A stretch of 50,232 nucleotides of DNA from an uncultured Elusimicrobia bacterium (GTDB taxonomy: Bacteria; Elusimicrobiota; Endomicrobiia; Endomicrobiales; Endomicrobiaceae). The notes below the pieces were generated by a model. That model saw only the letters and a list, made by a program, of their open reading frames with translations, did no database searches and was not told the origin of the DNA. Shown here piece by piece: positions 16,012-24,735 of the stretch. Made by a program: the position numbers and the translations under genes. How positions within the stretch are numbered: position 1 is the stretch's first letter; each line of letters starts with the position of its first letter. The DNA lies in contig CALGGE010000033.1 in NCBI GenBank assembly GCA_937916125.1, forward strand, positions 1-50,232, given 5' to 3'.

Positions 16012-16617
16012 ATGAAAAACAAAGGGATGATTATTATTGTTTCTGCTCCGTCGGGTGCAGGAAAGACTACTATTTGTAATGCTTTAATGAAAAGCGATAA
16101 AAATATTGTTTATTCCGTTTCCACAACCACCAGAAGCCCGAGAAAAGGGGAAAAGAACGGAAGAGAATATTTTTTTGTTGATGAGAGAACTTTTAAAAAT
16201 GATGTGAAAAATAAGATGTTTGTCGAGTGGGCGAAAGTTCATAACCATTTTTACGGAACGTCAAAAAAATTTTTAAATGAAACAATAAGCAAGGGAAAAG
16301 ATGTTCTTCTCGATATAGATGTGCAGGGTGCGGTAAAAATAAAAAAACAATATAAAGATGCATTAATGATTTTTATTACAGCACCGAGTATTAAAATTTT
16401 AAAAGAAAGACTTCTTAAAAGAAATAAAGATTCGTTGGATGTAATAAAAGTAAGGCTTGCCAACGCAAGGAAAGAACTGTCTTATCTGCCTAAGTATGAT
16501 TATTTAATTCTTAACGACAAACTTGAAAAAAGTATTGAAAATATTAAATCCGTAATTAATGCGGAACGAATATCGATAAAAAGAAATAAAAATATTTTTG
16601 GAGGCACACTTAAATGA
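16012..16617 (+). CDS. gmk: Guanylate kinase
   Basis: A 201-aa protein with P-loop SAPSGAGKTT (residues 10-19), STTTRSPRKGEKNGREYFFV (GMP-binding) and LLDIDVQGAVKIKK (Asp and nucleotide-binding region). It phosphorylates GMP to GDP. The start at 16012 is supported by the promoter placing the transcript start essentially at the ATG; there is no Shine-Dalgarno. The internal ATG at 16027 has GGG directly adjacent, too close for a ribosome site. It overlaps rpoZ by 4 bases and heads the gmk-rpoZ-coaC-coaB-udg-priA operon. Confidence 0.96.
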   Translation: MKNKGMIIIVSAPSGAGKTTICNALMKSDKNIVYSVSTTTRSPRKGEKNGREYFFVDERTFKNDVKNKMFVEWAKVHNHFYGTSKKFLNETISKGKDVLLDIDVQGAVKIKKQYKDALMIFITAPSIKILKERLLKRNKDSLDVIKVRLANARKELSYLPKYDYLILNDKLEKSIENIKSVINAERISIKRNKNIFGGTLK

Positions 16618-16877
16618 ATAATGCGGAAAAACCGGTAGAAGAATTATTTTTTGAATCAGGTATGGGAAAATACGATGTTACCAAACTTGCAATAGAATGG
16701 ATAAAAGTTAAAAAGAACGAAGACGAATACAGAAAACTTTCTCAAAAAGATCTTCTCGACAGAGCAATAAGAGATGTAGTAACGGGAGTTGCAACATATA
16801 AAGAAATAGAAAATATAAAGAAGAAAAAATCTGTGGCAAAGGAAGACGATGAAGAAACAAATCCGGAAATCAACTGA
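16614..16877 (+). CDS. rpoZ: RNA polymerase omega-subunit-like protein
   Basis: An 87-aa protein starting in a 4-base overlap with gmk. The core GKYDVTKLAIEWIKVKKNED, DLLDRAIRDVVTG and the acidic tail match the size and pattern of omega (K-Y-D-x-x-x-L-A ... L-x-x-A-x-x-x-V), and gmk-rpoZ-coaBC is a widespread order. Omega promotes assembly and stability of RNA polymerase. Similarity is weak enough that the call leans on position. The 3' end overlaps coaC by 29 bases. Confidence 0.75.
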   Translation: MNNAEKPVEELFFESGMGKYDVTKLAIEWIKVKKNEDEYRKLSQKDLLDRAIRDVVTGVATYKEIENIKKKKSVAKEDDEETNPEIN

Positions 16878-17418
16878 TAATCTTAAAGGCAAAAATATCA
16901 TAGTCGGTATTACCGGCGGGATAGCCGTATATAAAGTTTGCGACTTGGTTAGAAGTTTTATTAAACTGGGTGCAAATGTTATTTGTGTTATGACGGAAGC
17001 CGCAACAAAATTCGTAACACCTATGACTTTTCAGTCTTTAACGAAAAACAGAGTTTGTTGTGATATGTTCGACAGCTCTTATTTTGAAATAGAACATGTG
17101 TCTCTTGCACAAAAAGCAGATATTTATGTAATAGTTCCCGCTACGGCAAATACCATTGCCAAACTTGCTTTGGGTTTTGCCGATAATTTGGTTACATCTA
17201 CGGCAATTGCAACAACCGCACCTATAGTGGTATGTCCTGCAATGAACCATAATATGTATCACCATAAAGCAGTGGAAAAAAATGTTGAAACATTAAAAAA
17301 GTTAGGTTATAAGATAGTTGATGCTAAGCCGGGACTCTTAGCCTGCGGAGTTGTAGGTGACGGATGTCTTGCCGACAATGAAACGATAGTTTCAGCCGTA
17401 ATTAAACAGCTGAAATAA
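16849..17418 (+). CDS. coaC: Phosphopantothenoylcysteine decarboxylase (CoaC half of CoaBC)
   Basis: A 189-aa flavoprotein with GITGGIAVYKVCDLVRSFIK at the N-terminus, active-site His83 in IEHVSLAQKAD, PATANTIAKLA, the substrate-binding PAMNHNMY motif and LLACGVVGDG with the catalytic-flap Cys. It decarboxylates 4'-phosphopantothenoyl-cysteine in coenzyme A synthesis. In most bacteria this domain is fused to CoaB in one protein of about 400 aa. Here it ends at TAA 17416-17418, and the CoaB half follows as a separate frame overlapping by one base (TAATG). Confidence 0.93.
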   Translation: MKKQIRKSTDNLKGKNIIVGITGGIAVYKVCDLVRSFIKLGANVICVMTEAATKFVTPMTFQSLTKNRVCCDMFDSSYFEIEHVSLAQKADIYVIVPATANTIAKLALGFADNLVTSTAIATTAPIVVCPAMNHNMYHHKAVEKNVETLKKLGYKIVDAKPGLLACGVVGDGCLADNETIVSAVIKQLK

Positions 17419-18128
17419 TGTACAGTCATTATACATTAAAATCGGATATTATAAAAATGTTAACTATTCTCATTACTTTAGGCTCGACAAGAGAGTATAT
17501 TGATCCCGTAAGATTTTTATCAAATGCTTCGTCGGGAAAAATGGGTAAAGCATTAACGGATGAAGCTTTGAAACAAAACTGTAAAGTAATAGCGGTCAAA
17601 GGTCCCTGCAATACGGAAATAAAGAAAAATAAAAATTGTAAAGTGATAGACGTAATAAGTGCAAGAGATATGCTCTCTGCCGTTAAGAAGAACTTAAAAA
17701 ATGCCGATATCTTTATGGGTGCGGCGGCAGTAAGCGACTACAGACCGGCTACAATTTCAAAAAACAAGATAAAAAAACAGGATATCGAAAATAACGAAAC
17801 TTTCAGTCTGCAACTTGTAAAAAATCCCGATATAATAAAATATGTTTCCGAACACAAAAATAAAAAACAGATAAGCATCGGCTTTGCTTTGGAAACAAAA
17901 AATTTATTAAAGTATGCCGAAACAAAATTAAAAGAAAAAGATCTTGATATGATTGTAGCCAATAAGGCGTCAGCCATATCGTCGGATAAATCGCAAGTTG
18001 TATTAATATTTAAAAACGGAAAAAGAAAAACTTTAAAATTATCGTCCAAACAAAAAATCGCAAAAGAGATTATCAATGAATCAATCGGAATATTTAAAAA
18101 TAATAAAACTTGCCAAAACGGCAATTAA
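17418..18128 (+). CDS. coaB: Phosphopantothenate-cysteine ligase (CoaB half of CoaBC)
   Basis: The CoaB domain runs from MLTILITLGSTREYIDPVRF with FLSNASSGKMGKAL, GAAAVSDYRP, the key IGFALET and a conserved NKAS stretch. It joins cysteine to 4'-phosphopantothenate. Start 17418 is kept because it forms a TAATG stop-start overlap with coaC (236 aa). ATG 17458 (223 aa) is the alternative and matches the domain start better. The extra residues come from a CATTATACATTA tract that resembles the dispersed 7-bp repeat. A split coaBC is uncommon. Confidence 0.9.
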   Translation: MYSHYTLKSDIIKMLTILITLGSTREYIDPVRFLSNASSGKMGKALTDEALKQNCKVIAVKGPCNTEIKKNKNCKVIDVISARDMLSAVKKNLKNADIFMGAAAVSDYRPATISKNKIKKQDIENNETFSLQLVKNPDIIKYVSEHKNKKQISIGFALETKNLLKYAETKLKEKDLDMIVANKASAISSDKSQVVLIFKNGKRKTLKLSSKQKIAKEIINESIGIFKNNKTCQNGN

Positions 18129-18825
18129 CGAATATAAAAATTGGGGAGAAGAAGAAATTGTTACCGAACAGCTTGTTCAACCCAAGAAACAGGAACCGTC
18201 ATTGAAACCTGCAGAAAATATTAAACAGGATAAAAATGCCGAACAGCTTTTGGAAGAGTTAAAGAAAAAAATTATCAACTGTCAAAAGTGCGGACTTGGT
18301 GCAACAAGATTAAATGCCGTATTCGGCTCCGGCAGTGCCTATGCCGATATTATGTTTGTCGGTGAAGGTCCCGGTTTTCAGGAAGATCATAAAGGGCAAC
18401 CGTTTATCGGAAGAGCAGGAGATCTGCTTACCAAAATTATAGAGGCTATGCACTACACGAGAGAAACGGTATATATTGCAAATATCGTAAAATGTCATCC
18501 CATGAAAGATTCTTCCAATCCGGAATTAAGAAGCAACGACAGACCTCCTACTCCTCAGGAAATGGCTTCATGTCATCCGTATCTTGACGAGCAGATAAAA
18601 ATAATCAATCCTAAGGTTATCGTAACACTCGGGGCATCTTCTACAAGAGCTTTACTGAAAACTGAAGAACTTATGGGTAATCTTCGCGGAAAATTTCAGG
18701 AATATAACGGAATAAAATTGATGCCTACATATCATCCCGCGGCACTTTTAAGAAATCCCAACCTAAAAAAAGATGTTTGGCAGGATATGAAGAAAGTTAT
18801 GGCTTTTATCGGCAAAAAGGCGTAA
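18076..18825 (+). CDS. Uracil-DNA glycosylase, family 4 (4Fe-4S)
   Basis: A 249-aa protein with about 70 variable N-terminal residues. The type-4 UDG domain follows: CQKCGLGATR (two cluster Cys), MFVGEGPGFQEDHKGQPF, GRAGDLL, IANIVKCHPMKDS, the SCHPYL Cys and MPTYHPAALLRN. It removes uracil from DNA. The start overlaps coaB by 53 bases, which is long; no better downstream start is evident before the domain. It is followed after 2 bases by priA. Confidence 0.92.
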   Translation: MNQSEYLKIIKLAKTAINEYKNWGEEEIVTEQLVQPKKQEPSLKPAENIKQDKNAEQLLEELKKKIINCQKCGLGATRLNAVFGSGSAYADIMFVGEGPGFQEDHKGQPFIGRAGDLLTKIIEAMHYTRETVYIANIVKCHPMKDSSNPELRSNDRPPTPQEMASCHPYLDEQIKIINPKVIVTLGASSTRALLKTEELMGNLRGKFQEYNGIKLMPTYHPAALLRNPNLKKDVWQDMKKVMAFIGKKA

Positions 18826-18827
18826 AT

Positions 18828-20819
18828 ATGAAAGTGATAGAAGTTATATTACCTATTCCTTTAAAACAGTCTTTCTATTATAAAATTCCGGAAAAATATC
18901 AAAATAAAGAAATTAAATACAGACGAGTTTCCGTACCGTTCGGTTCAAGGGTGTTTGTCGGATATGCCGTATCCGTTGTTGAAGATTATCAGCCAGTCGA
19001 AACAATAAAACTTAAGGAATTTATATCGGTCATTGATAAAATGGATGTCCTCAATGAGGAAATAATTGAACTTGCAAAGTGGCTGGCACAAACTTATCTC
19101 TGCTCGGTGGGGGAAGCAATGTCGGTAATAGTACCGACATCTTTAAAAGCTCCAAGAAGAAATACTAAACAAAGAGATAAAAAAATCAAAATCGACGACC
19201 CTAATTTTATGATGACCGAACATCAAAAAAATGCTTTTGAAAAAATACATTCCGCAATTATTTCCGGCAAAAATGAAAATTTTCTTGTACACGGTGTAAC
19301 CGGCTCCGGTAAAACGGAAGTTTATTTACGAAGTATTCGGACGGCGATAGATAACAATAAATCCGCAATTTTTCTTCTTCCCGAAATAGCACTTACGCCG
19401 CAATTTATATCAATACTCAATAAACGCTTCGGCGATATTGTCGCATTATGGCACAGCGAAGTAACCGTAATTCAAAAGTACAGGATATTCAACGCCATAC
19501 TTACGGGGGAAACAAAAATTGTCGTCGGTGCAAGATCTGCCGTATTTTTACCTTTTAAAAATTTGGGTTTGATAATCGTTGACGAAGAACACGAGAATAC
19601 ATACAAGCAAAATAACAAACCGTCTTATGATACAAAAGAAATTGCTTTATGGCGTGCAAAATACAATAATGCCGTGGTGGTATTCGGTTCAGCTACGCCG
19701 TCAATAGAAACATATCATAATACCATGCTCGGCAGATACAAACTGCTTGAAATGCCTGCAAGAATTGATAACAAACCTCTTCCCGAAATACGGCTCATTT
19801 CTTTAAAAGATATGAAAACAACGGTTTCGGTTTTTTCCAAGCCTATGCTTGCCGCCATTAAAACTGCTCTCGCAAGACGGGAGCAGGTAATAATATTTTT
19901 AAACAGAAGAGGCTATTCTCCATCGATAGTTTGTAAAAATTGCGATACGGTAATACAATGTCCCGACTGTTCGGTTGCTATGGTATATCACAAAAATCCC
20001 GAACATTTGGAATGTCACTATTGCGGCAGACAGTTCAGATTCCCGCTAAAATGTCCGGAATGCGGAAATTCGGAATATCGTGTTATAGGTGTTGCCACAC
20101 AGCGTGTCGAGCAGGACTTAAAAACGTTGTTTCCTCACACTAAAATATTTCGTTTGGACAGAGACAGCGTAACTTCCAAGAAAGTTTATACCGATGTTTA
20201 TGAGGGAATAAAAAACGAAGAATATTCTATCCTTTTGGGAACACAGATGGTAACAAAAGGTTTTGATTTCCCGAGAGTATCGCTTGTTTGCGTCGTCGAT
20301 GCGGATACCTCTTTATATCTTCCGGATTTTCATTCTTCCGAGAGAACATTTCAGCTTATTACGCAGGTGGCGGGACGTTGCGGAAGAGCCGATATTAAGG
20401 GAAAAGTTTTGGTGCAGACGCGATATCCCGACAATTATGCATTAAAATTCTGTCAGGAATACGCCTATGACAAATTTTACGTGCAGGAAATAGAATACAG
20501 AAAAGAATTGTTTTATCCGCCTTTTTGCAACATCGCCAAAATTACCGTCAGAAATAAAGATAATGACAAATGCTTGGCTTTTGCGGAAACGTTATATAAA
20601 ATTACCGAAAAAGAAATGATGGAATTAAATTATCCGATATATCTTTTAGGTCCGTCTCAGTCTTATATTGCCAAACTTAACAATACCTACAGATGGCAGA
20701 TTATTTTGAAAGGTAACAGAGCGGAAATTAAGGATCTTCTTGAGAAAGTTTCTTCAAAAATCAGGCTTCCGCAGGAGACTTATATTAATATAGAACTGGA
20801 TCCGTCCGATCTTTTATAA
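18828..20819 (+). CDS. priA: Primosomal helicase PriA
   Basis: A 663-aa protein starting at ATG 18828, two bases after the UDG stop (MKVIEVILPIPLKQSFYYK is the usual PriA start). It has Walker A HGVTGSGKTEVYL (about residues 155-167), Walker B IVDEEHENTYKQ, the paired zinc-binding Cys block (CKNC..CPDC, CHYC..CPECGN; about 369-412) and helicase motifs GTQMVTKGFDFP and QVAGRCGRAD. It restarts stalled replication forks. It is the last gene of the operon and is followed by a hairpin terminator. Confidence 0.97.
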   Translation: MKVIEVILPIPLKQSFYYKIPEKYQNKEIKYRRVSVPFGSRVFVGYAVSVVEDYQPVETIKLKEFISVIDKMDVLNEEIIELAKWLAQTYLCSVGEAMSVIVPTSLKAPRRNTKQRDKKIKIDDPNFMMTEHQKNAFEKIHSAIISGKNENFLVHGVTGSGKTEVYLRSIRTAIDNNKSAIFLLPEIALTPQFISILNKRFGDIVALWHSEVTVIQKYRIFNAILTGETKIVVGARSAVFLPFKNLGLIIVDEEHENTYKQNNKPSYDTKEIALWRAKYNNAVVVFGSATPSIETYHNTMLGRYKLLEMPARIDNKPLPEIRLISLKDMKTTVSVFSKPMLAAIKTALARREQVIIFLNRRGYSPSIVCKNCDTVIQCPDCSVAMVYHKNPEHLECHYCGRQFRFPLKCPECGNSEYRVIGVATQRVEQDLKTLFPHTKIFRLDRDSVTSKKVYTDVYEGIKNEEYSILLGTQMVTKGFDFPRVSLVCVVDADTSLYLPDFHSSERTFQLITQVAGRCGRADIKGKVLVQTRYPDNYALKFCQEYAYDKFYVQEIEYRKELFYPPFCNIAKITVRNKDNDKCLAFAETLYKITEKEMMELNYPIYLLGPSQSYIAKLNNTYRWQIILKGNRAEIKDLLEKVSSKIRLPQETYINIELDPSDLL

Positions 20820-20852
20820 AATTATTAAAACGTTTTTAATGCCGTTGACCGT

Positions 20853-20870
20853 AAAAAGCTTTTGCTTTTT
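20853..20870 (+). terminator. Terminator after priA
   Basis: AAAAAGC / GCTTTTT stem (7 bp) with a TTTT loop, 33 bases after the priA stop. The 3' arm itself supplies the T-tract. Confidence 0.55.
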
Positions 20871-20920
20871 CGAATATAATTTTGTAAAATATCAGACAAT
20901 ATAATTAAAAGGAACAATTT

Positions 20921-21514
20921 ATGAAATTGTTAAAATCTATAGTAATTCTGTTATGTGTCGTTTGTTTTTCCGGTTGCGGTAACGAAGTGGCAAGGTTAAA
21001 AAAATATGCAGAGAATAATGATGTTTCGGCACAAATGAAGCTTGCAAAAATTTATTATGACGGAATAAAAGTTGAGAAAGATTACAAAGAAGCGTTTAAA
21101 TATTATTCCATGGCGGCAGAAAATAATAATATGGACGCTCAGCTTGAAACCGTTTGGATGTTGTTCGGCGGAAAAGGCACCGACAGAGATTTTAAAAAGG
21201 CGGTAGCACTGTTAAATAAATATGCCGATAACAAAAATAAAAAAGCTCAGGAAGTTTTGGCATCGATGTATTATTACGGAATTTTTGTCAAGAAAGATTA
21301 TAAGAGAGCTTTTGAATTATTTCTGATAGCTGCAGAAGACGGTAAACTTTATGCACAGGAAAAGCTCGGTGATATGTATTATGAGGGCGAATATGTAAAA
21401 AGAAATTATAAAAAAGCTCTCGAATGGTATCTTAAGGCTTCCGAACAGGGCAGTTTGTATGCAAAGATAGCATCAACGGAAATAGAACAGATGGATATTA
21501 AGGGAGAATTATAA
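20921..21514 (+). CDS. Sel1-repeat lipoprotein
   Basis: A 197-aa protein. The signal peptide ends in lipobox FSGC (Cys about residue 19). Four tandem Sel1/TPR-like repeats follow (about 30-185), each with the A-x-x-x-L-A/G-x-x-Y-x-x-G-x-x-V-x-x-D-Y-x-x-A pattern; the second has TVWMLFGGKG. Such solenoids scaffold protein complexes; as a lipoprotein it would face the periplasm. A TATAAT at 20875-20880 lacks a good -35. AAGGAAC precedes the ATG. Its neighbours downstream are also envelope proteins. No specific partner can be named. Confidence 0.82.
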   Translation: MKLLKSIVILLCVVCFSGCGNEVARLKKYAENNDVSAQMKLAKIYYDGIKVEKDYKEAFKYYSMAAENNNMDAQLETVWMLFGGKGTDRDFKKAVALLNKYADNKNKKAQEVLASMYYYGIFVKKDYKRAFELFLIAAEDGKLYAQEKLGDMYYEGEYVKRNYKKALEWYLKASEQGSLYAKIASTEIEQMDIKGEL

Positions 21515-21547
21515 GCAGTAAAAAAATAAAAACGGAGGATGTTTTAG

Positions 21548-22174
21548 ATGAAAAAGTTGTCGGCGGTGGTGTTCAGTTTGGTCCTTTTTGCAGGAGTTTC
21601 TTTTGCTGCAAGAGGTGATAATTCAGGTTATCAATCATCTTATTCCGGAAAAACTCAGAAATCTTACTCGAGTTCAAGTAAGAAATCTTCTTACAAATCC
21701 GGAAGTGCCGAACATGGTAATTTCGGTGTAGGCTATTCAAAAACTACCATTGCATTCGGAAATGCTTTTGGAATTAACGACTTGGAGTTGGATCAGATAG
21801 CGGCAAGATATTGGATTAACGATACTATCGGTATCGATGCACAGTTGGGGTTCTCCAGCGGAGATGTTAATTCTTCCGTATTGTTCGGTGCAAAAGTTAT
21901 CGGTAAATTTATTCAGGTTAACAAATTGGATATTTATTGGATGGCAGGTCTTGCATTCGGAAGTTATGACCCGAAAATCGGAGGTGTAAATTCTTTATCA
22001 ATTTTTAGAATCACCGGCGGTGTAGGTGCGGAATATTATATTATTCCCTGCTTATCTGTTCTTACGGAACTCGGAATCCGTTATGATTCTGCAAGTGCTA
22101 ACGGAAACAGCAACAGCCAGTTCGGTATATTCGCAGACTGGTTGCCTCAGGCAGGCGTAAGATTCTATTTCTAA
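21548..22174 (+). CDS. Small outer-membrane beta-barrel protein
   Basis: A 208-aa protein with a signal peptide (LSAVVFSLVLFAGVSFA, cleaved near residue 20). A Ser/Tyr/Lys/Gly-rich linker follows (about 22-55), then about eight amphipathic strands (for example GNFGVGYSKTTIAFGNAFG, GIDAQLGFSSG and FRITGGVGAEYYI) ending in VRFYF, a terminal Phe typical of outer-membrane barrels. It has no recognised family; the size fits an 8-strand OmpA/OmpW-like barrel. GGAGG precedes the start. It lies in an envelope cluster with a Sel1 lipoprotein and two LPP20-like proteins. Confidence 0.65.
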   Translation: MKKLSAVVFSLVLFAGVSFAARGDNSGYQSSYSGKTQKSYSSSSKKSSYKSGSAEHGNFGVGYSKTTIAFGNAFGINDLELDQIAARYWINDTIGIDAQLGFSSGDVNSSVLFGAKVIGKFIQVNKLDIYWMAGLAFGSYDPKIGGVNSLSIFRITGGVGAEYYIIPCLSVLTELGIRYDSASANGNSNSQFGIFADWLPQAGVRFYF

Positions 22175-22205
22175 AAAATTGTATTTTAGGGGGGGAGATA
22201 AAAAA

Positions 22206-22835
22206 ATGAAAAAATTATTGGCAGTAGCATTCAGTTTTATGTTTTTAGGTTTGGTAGGTTGTGGCGGAAAAGGTAAAATTTCTCAAGATCAGCAGGTAAA
22301 GCAGACGGTTATCGAAACTATTCCCAGAGGCGATCAGCCTAAATGGGTAAAGAACGGAACGGAATACTATAAAAAAGACAGCAAAATGTTCTACACTGCC
22401 GTATCCGAAGGTTTCTCTAACATAGAAGCTTCCAGAAGAGCTTCTTTTGCGGCAGCTCAGACAAAAGTTGCGGAACAAATTAAGAACACAATCGGCGTAG
22501 AATTCGGCAGAAGCTTGGAAACAGGTGTATATGAAGATTCTACAGGCGGTTATTTGAAAGATGTATTTATGTCTAACGTAAACAAACTTCAGGTATCAGG
22601 TATTGCCGTAGAAGAAAACTACAGCGAAAAGATACAGGAAGTAAGCGGTTATGACAGCAAAGTTTTCTGGAGAACATACACATTGGTATCTATTCCGGAA
22701 AAAACTTATAATGACTTGGTAAAGAGAGCTTTTACCGATACATCCGCACAGGTAGCACAGAACAAAAGTGCTCAGGAATTGTTGAAAGAAGCTGAAGCAA
22801 GATTCTATGGTGATTCCGCTTCAACCGGCAAATAA
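22206..22835 (+). CDS. LPP20-like lipoprotein
   Basis: A 209-aa protein from ATG 22206, preceded by AGGGGGGGAG. The signal peptide ends in lipobox LVGC (Cys about 19). The body begins QPKWVKNGTEYYKKDSKMFY and continues SNIEASRRASFAAAQTKVAE, the LPP20 pattern in which a short strand precedes a helix with many small residues and then a sheet (FWRTYTLVSIPEKTYNDL). LPP20 domains occur in outer-membrane lipoproteins of unknown function. The next gene has the same kind of domain, so the two likely act together. Confidence 0.72.
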   Translation: MKKLLAVAFSFMFLGLVGCGGKGKISQDQQVKQTVIETIPRGDQPKWVKNGTEYYKKDSKMFYTAVSEGFSNIEASRRASFAAAQTKVAEQIKNTIGVEFGRSLETGVYEDSTGGYLKDVFMSNVNKLQVSGIAVEENYSEKIQEVSGYDSKVFWRTYTLVSIPEKTYNDLVKRAFTDTSAQVAQNKSAQELLKEAEARFYGDSASTGK

Positions 22836-22837
22836 TA

Positions 22838-24166
22838 ATGAATAAAATAAAATTATTTTCAATTTTATTTATGGTTTTCTGCTTAGCTTGTAATACTTCG
22901 GTATTACAAGCTAAGGTTGTTGAACGTTCTTCCAAAAAAATGCCCGACTGGATAGGCAAAAACAGCGAAGACAAAAAGAGTTTATATTTTGCCGGTTCTG
23001 CCGCAGACGAAAAGTTCGACGTGGCAAGAAAGCTTGCAATAAACGACGCTCTTACCCAAGCTGTTGAAAGTTTGGATTTAACAATGTCGGTAAATACCGA
23101 AAAGATTATATCCGACACCGGTTCGTTTCTTGATTCAAGAACAAAAACCAAAACTTCAAAAGTTCGTGTTCTTAATACCAAAGTAAAAGATGTCTTTTTT
23201 GAAAAGTATGAAGAAGACGGAAAAAGTTCCTATACCGTACATGCTTTGGTAGAATATAATAAAAAAGATTATGAAGCCGAAAAAGCTCGTCTTGCTAAAG
23301 AGTATGAACAAATTCAGCAGAATCTTAAAAACAGATATTCAAAAGCAAATGATTATACCGGTAAAGGTTTGTATTCCGATGCGTTGCCGGAACTTTTTGA
23401 ATCGTTAAGATTGATTTATATTTACGGCGTCAGCCAAACTTTAGAACCGGAAATCACTTCAAAGATTAATGATATCTTATCTAAAATAAAATTTAAAAAT
23501 ACTTTTTCCGTTTCGGAAAATCACAGCGGAATCACTGCAAATATTTTCGCATATTTTTTCGATAAAAACGGAACCGATCCTTGCAAAAAATACGCTTTTG
23601 CCGTTAAAACGGTAAACAATTTTTCGTTGGAAACGATTTACTGCGATGAAGACGGAAAAGCGGACTATACATTCAACAAAGTTTCTTATTTGAAAAAATC
23701 AAATTACAAACTTGAACTTGATTTGCAAACGACTTTCAATTTGGACGAAGATTTTTATAATAATTATTCTTTTAAATCGGTTTACGATGAACTTAATTTC
23801 TTGGGGAATAAGAAAAAAATAAAAATTAATATCACATCCGATAAATCCGCAGGCGAGCTAAATTCCATATTAAAATCAAATTTAGTACAGAACGGTTTTG
23901 TTGCGGTTAACACAAATGCCGATTTTATATTAAACGTGAATTTTAAATTTATTGAATCTGCCAAGACGGAATTAAAGAGTTTGTACAGTGACGATTCCGA
24001 TTTGTATATATCAAGTGCGGATGTTTTCGCAGAACTTTTATCGGCAGATAAAAATACACAAATAAACAGCATTACCTCTCAGGAAAAAGGTTTCGGTAAA
24101 ACTTCCAAAAAATCTTACACGGAACTCTTACAGAAAATATCCGTAACAATCGTTAATTCGTTATAA
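22838..24166 (+). CDS. Exported LPP20-domain protein, possible assembly factor
   Basis: A 442-aa protein starting 2 bases after the previous gene, with no clear ribosome site, so coupling is likely. The signal peptide (SILFMVFCLACNTSVLQA) is followed by MPDWIGKNSEDKKSLYFAGS and an LPP20-like helix (VARKLAINDALTQAVESL), a charged helical stretch (about 150-175) and a C-terminal part (about 320-440) of CsgG/LpoB-like character. That last point is a weak resemblance only. FCLAC could be a lipobox, but +1 Cys is followed by a second plausible cleavage site. A perfect 15-bp hairpin with a TTCG loop lies inside the signal-peptide codons (22882-22915). Confidence 0.6.
   Translation: MNKIKLFSILFMVFCLACNTSVLQAKVVERSSKKMPDWIGKNSEDKKSLYFAGSAADEKFDVARKLAINDALTQAVESLDLTMSVNTEKIISDTGSFLDSRTKTKTSKVRVLNTKVKDVFFEKYEEDGKSSYTVHALVEYNKKDYEAEKARLAKEYEQIQQNLKNRYSKANDYTGKGLYSDALPELFESLRLIYIYGVSQTLEPEITSKINDILSKIKFKNTFSVSENHSGITANIFAYFFDKNGTDPCKKYAFAVKTVNNFSLETIYCDEDGKADYTFNKVSYLKKSNYKLELDLQTTFNLDEDFYNNYSFKSVYDELNFLGNKKKIKINITSDKSAGELNSILKSNLVQNGFVAVNTNADFILNVNFKFIESAKTELKSLYSDDSDLYISSADVFAELLSADKNTQINSITSQEKGFGKTSKKSYTELLQKISVTIVNSL
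22882..22915. promoter_or_regulatory. Perfect 15-bp inverted repeat with TTCG tetraloop inside a signal-peptide coding region
   Basis: CTTAGCTTGTAATAC, TTCG, GTATTACAAGCTAAG: all 15 pairs match and the loop closes as C(UUCG)G, an exceptionally stable RNA tetraloop. It covers codons 15-26 of the LPP20-domain gene. No U-tract follows, so it is not an ordinary terminator. Confidence 0.9.
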
Positions 24167-24188
24167 AAAATAATAATAAAGAGGTTAT

Positions 24189-24725
24189 ATGAAAATTCTG
24201 TCTCTTTCTGCAATAGGAAAAGATAAGGTGGGTATCGTCAGTTCAATATCAAAAGTCCTTTTTGAATTGGGCTGTAATATAGAAGATTCCACAATGACTC
24301 TTCTCGGAGGACAGTTCGCCGTAATACTTCTTCTTTCCTGTCCTAAAAATACGGAAGTTTCAAAAATTAAAACAAAATTAAAAACTTCTTTAAACCACCT
24401 TGGTTTATCGGTAACGGTCAACGAAGTTGAACAGACTAAAAAAGATACAAAGAATTACGGCGATTATATTATTGCCGTTTACGGTGCCGATAAAGCCGGT
24501 ATAGTTTACAGTGTCAGCAGATACTTGGCTGATAATAAAATTAATATAACCGACGTACAAACAAAAATTTCAGGTAATAAAAAACATAAAGTGTATATAA
24601 TGCTGTTGGAAGTAAATATTCCGAAATCATTAAAGATTGACGATTTTAAACACTGTTTACATCATTTGGCAGAAGATTTGGATGTTGAAATTTTTGTCAA
24701 CCAAGCCGACAGCACAACAATTTAA
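24189..24725 (+). CDS. Two-ACT-domain protein, GcvR-like
   Basis: A 178-aa protein built of two ACT domains (about 3-80 and 93-170). Each has the family opening: LSAIGKDKVGIVSSISKVLF with CNIEDSTMTLLGGQF, and AVYGADKAGIVYSVSRYLAD with NITDVQTKI. The architecture matches GcvR, the glycine-cleavage repressor accessory protein, and related amino-acid-sensing ACT proteins. No gcv genes are in the window, so the ligand is unknown. AGAGGTT precedes the ATG. It lies 10 bases before def. Confidence 0.8.
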   Translation: MKILSLSAIGKDKVGIVSSISKVLFELGCNIEDSTMTLLGGQFAVILLLSCPKNTEVSKIKTKLKTSLNHLGLSVTVNEVEQTKKDTKNYGDYIIAVYGADKAGIVYSVSRYLADNKINITDVQTKISGNKKHKVYIMLLEVNIPKSLKIDDFKHCLHHLAEDLDVEIFVNQADSTTI

Positions 24726-24735
24726 AATATTTATA

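Noticed and set aside
20845..20880. TTGACC ... TATAAT as promoter of the Sel1 lipoprotein gene
   Set aside because: The spacer is 24 bases and contains the priA terminator stem; only the -10-like box is plausible.
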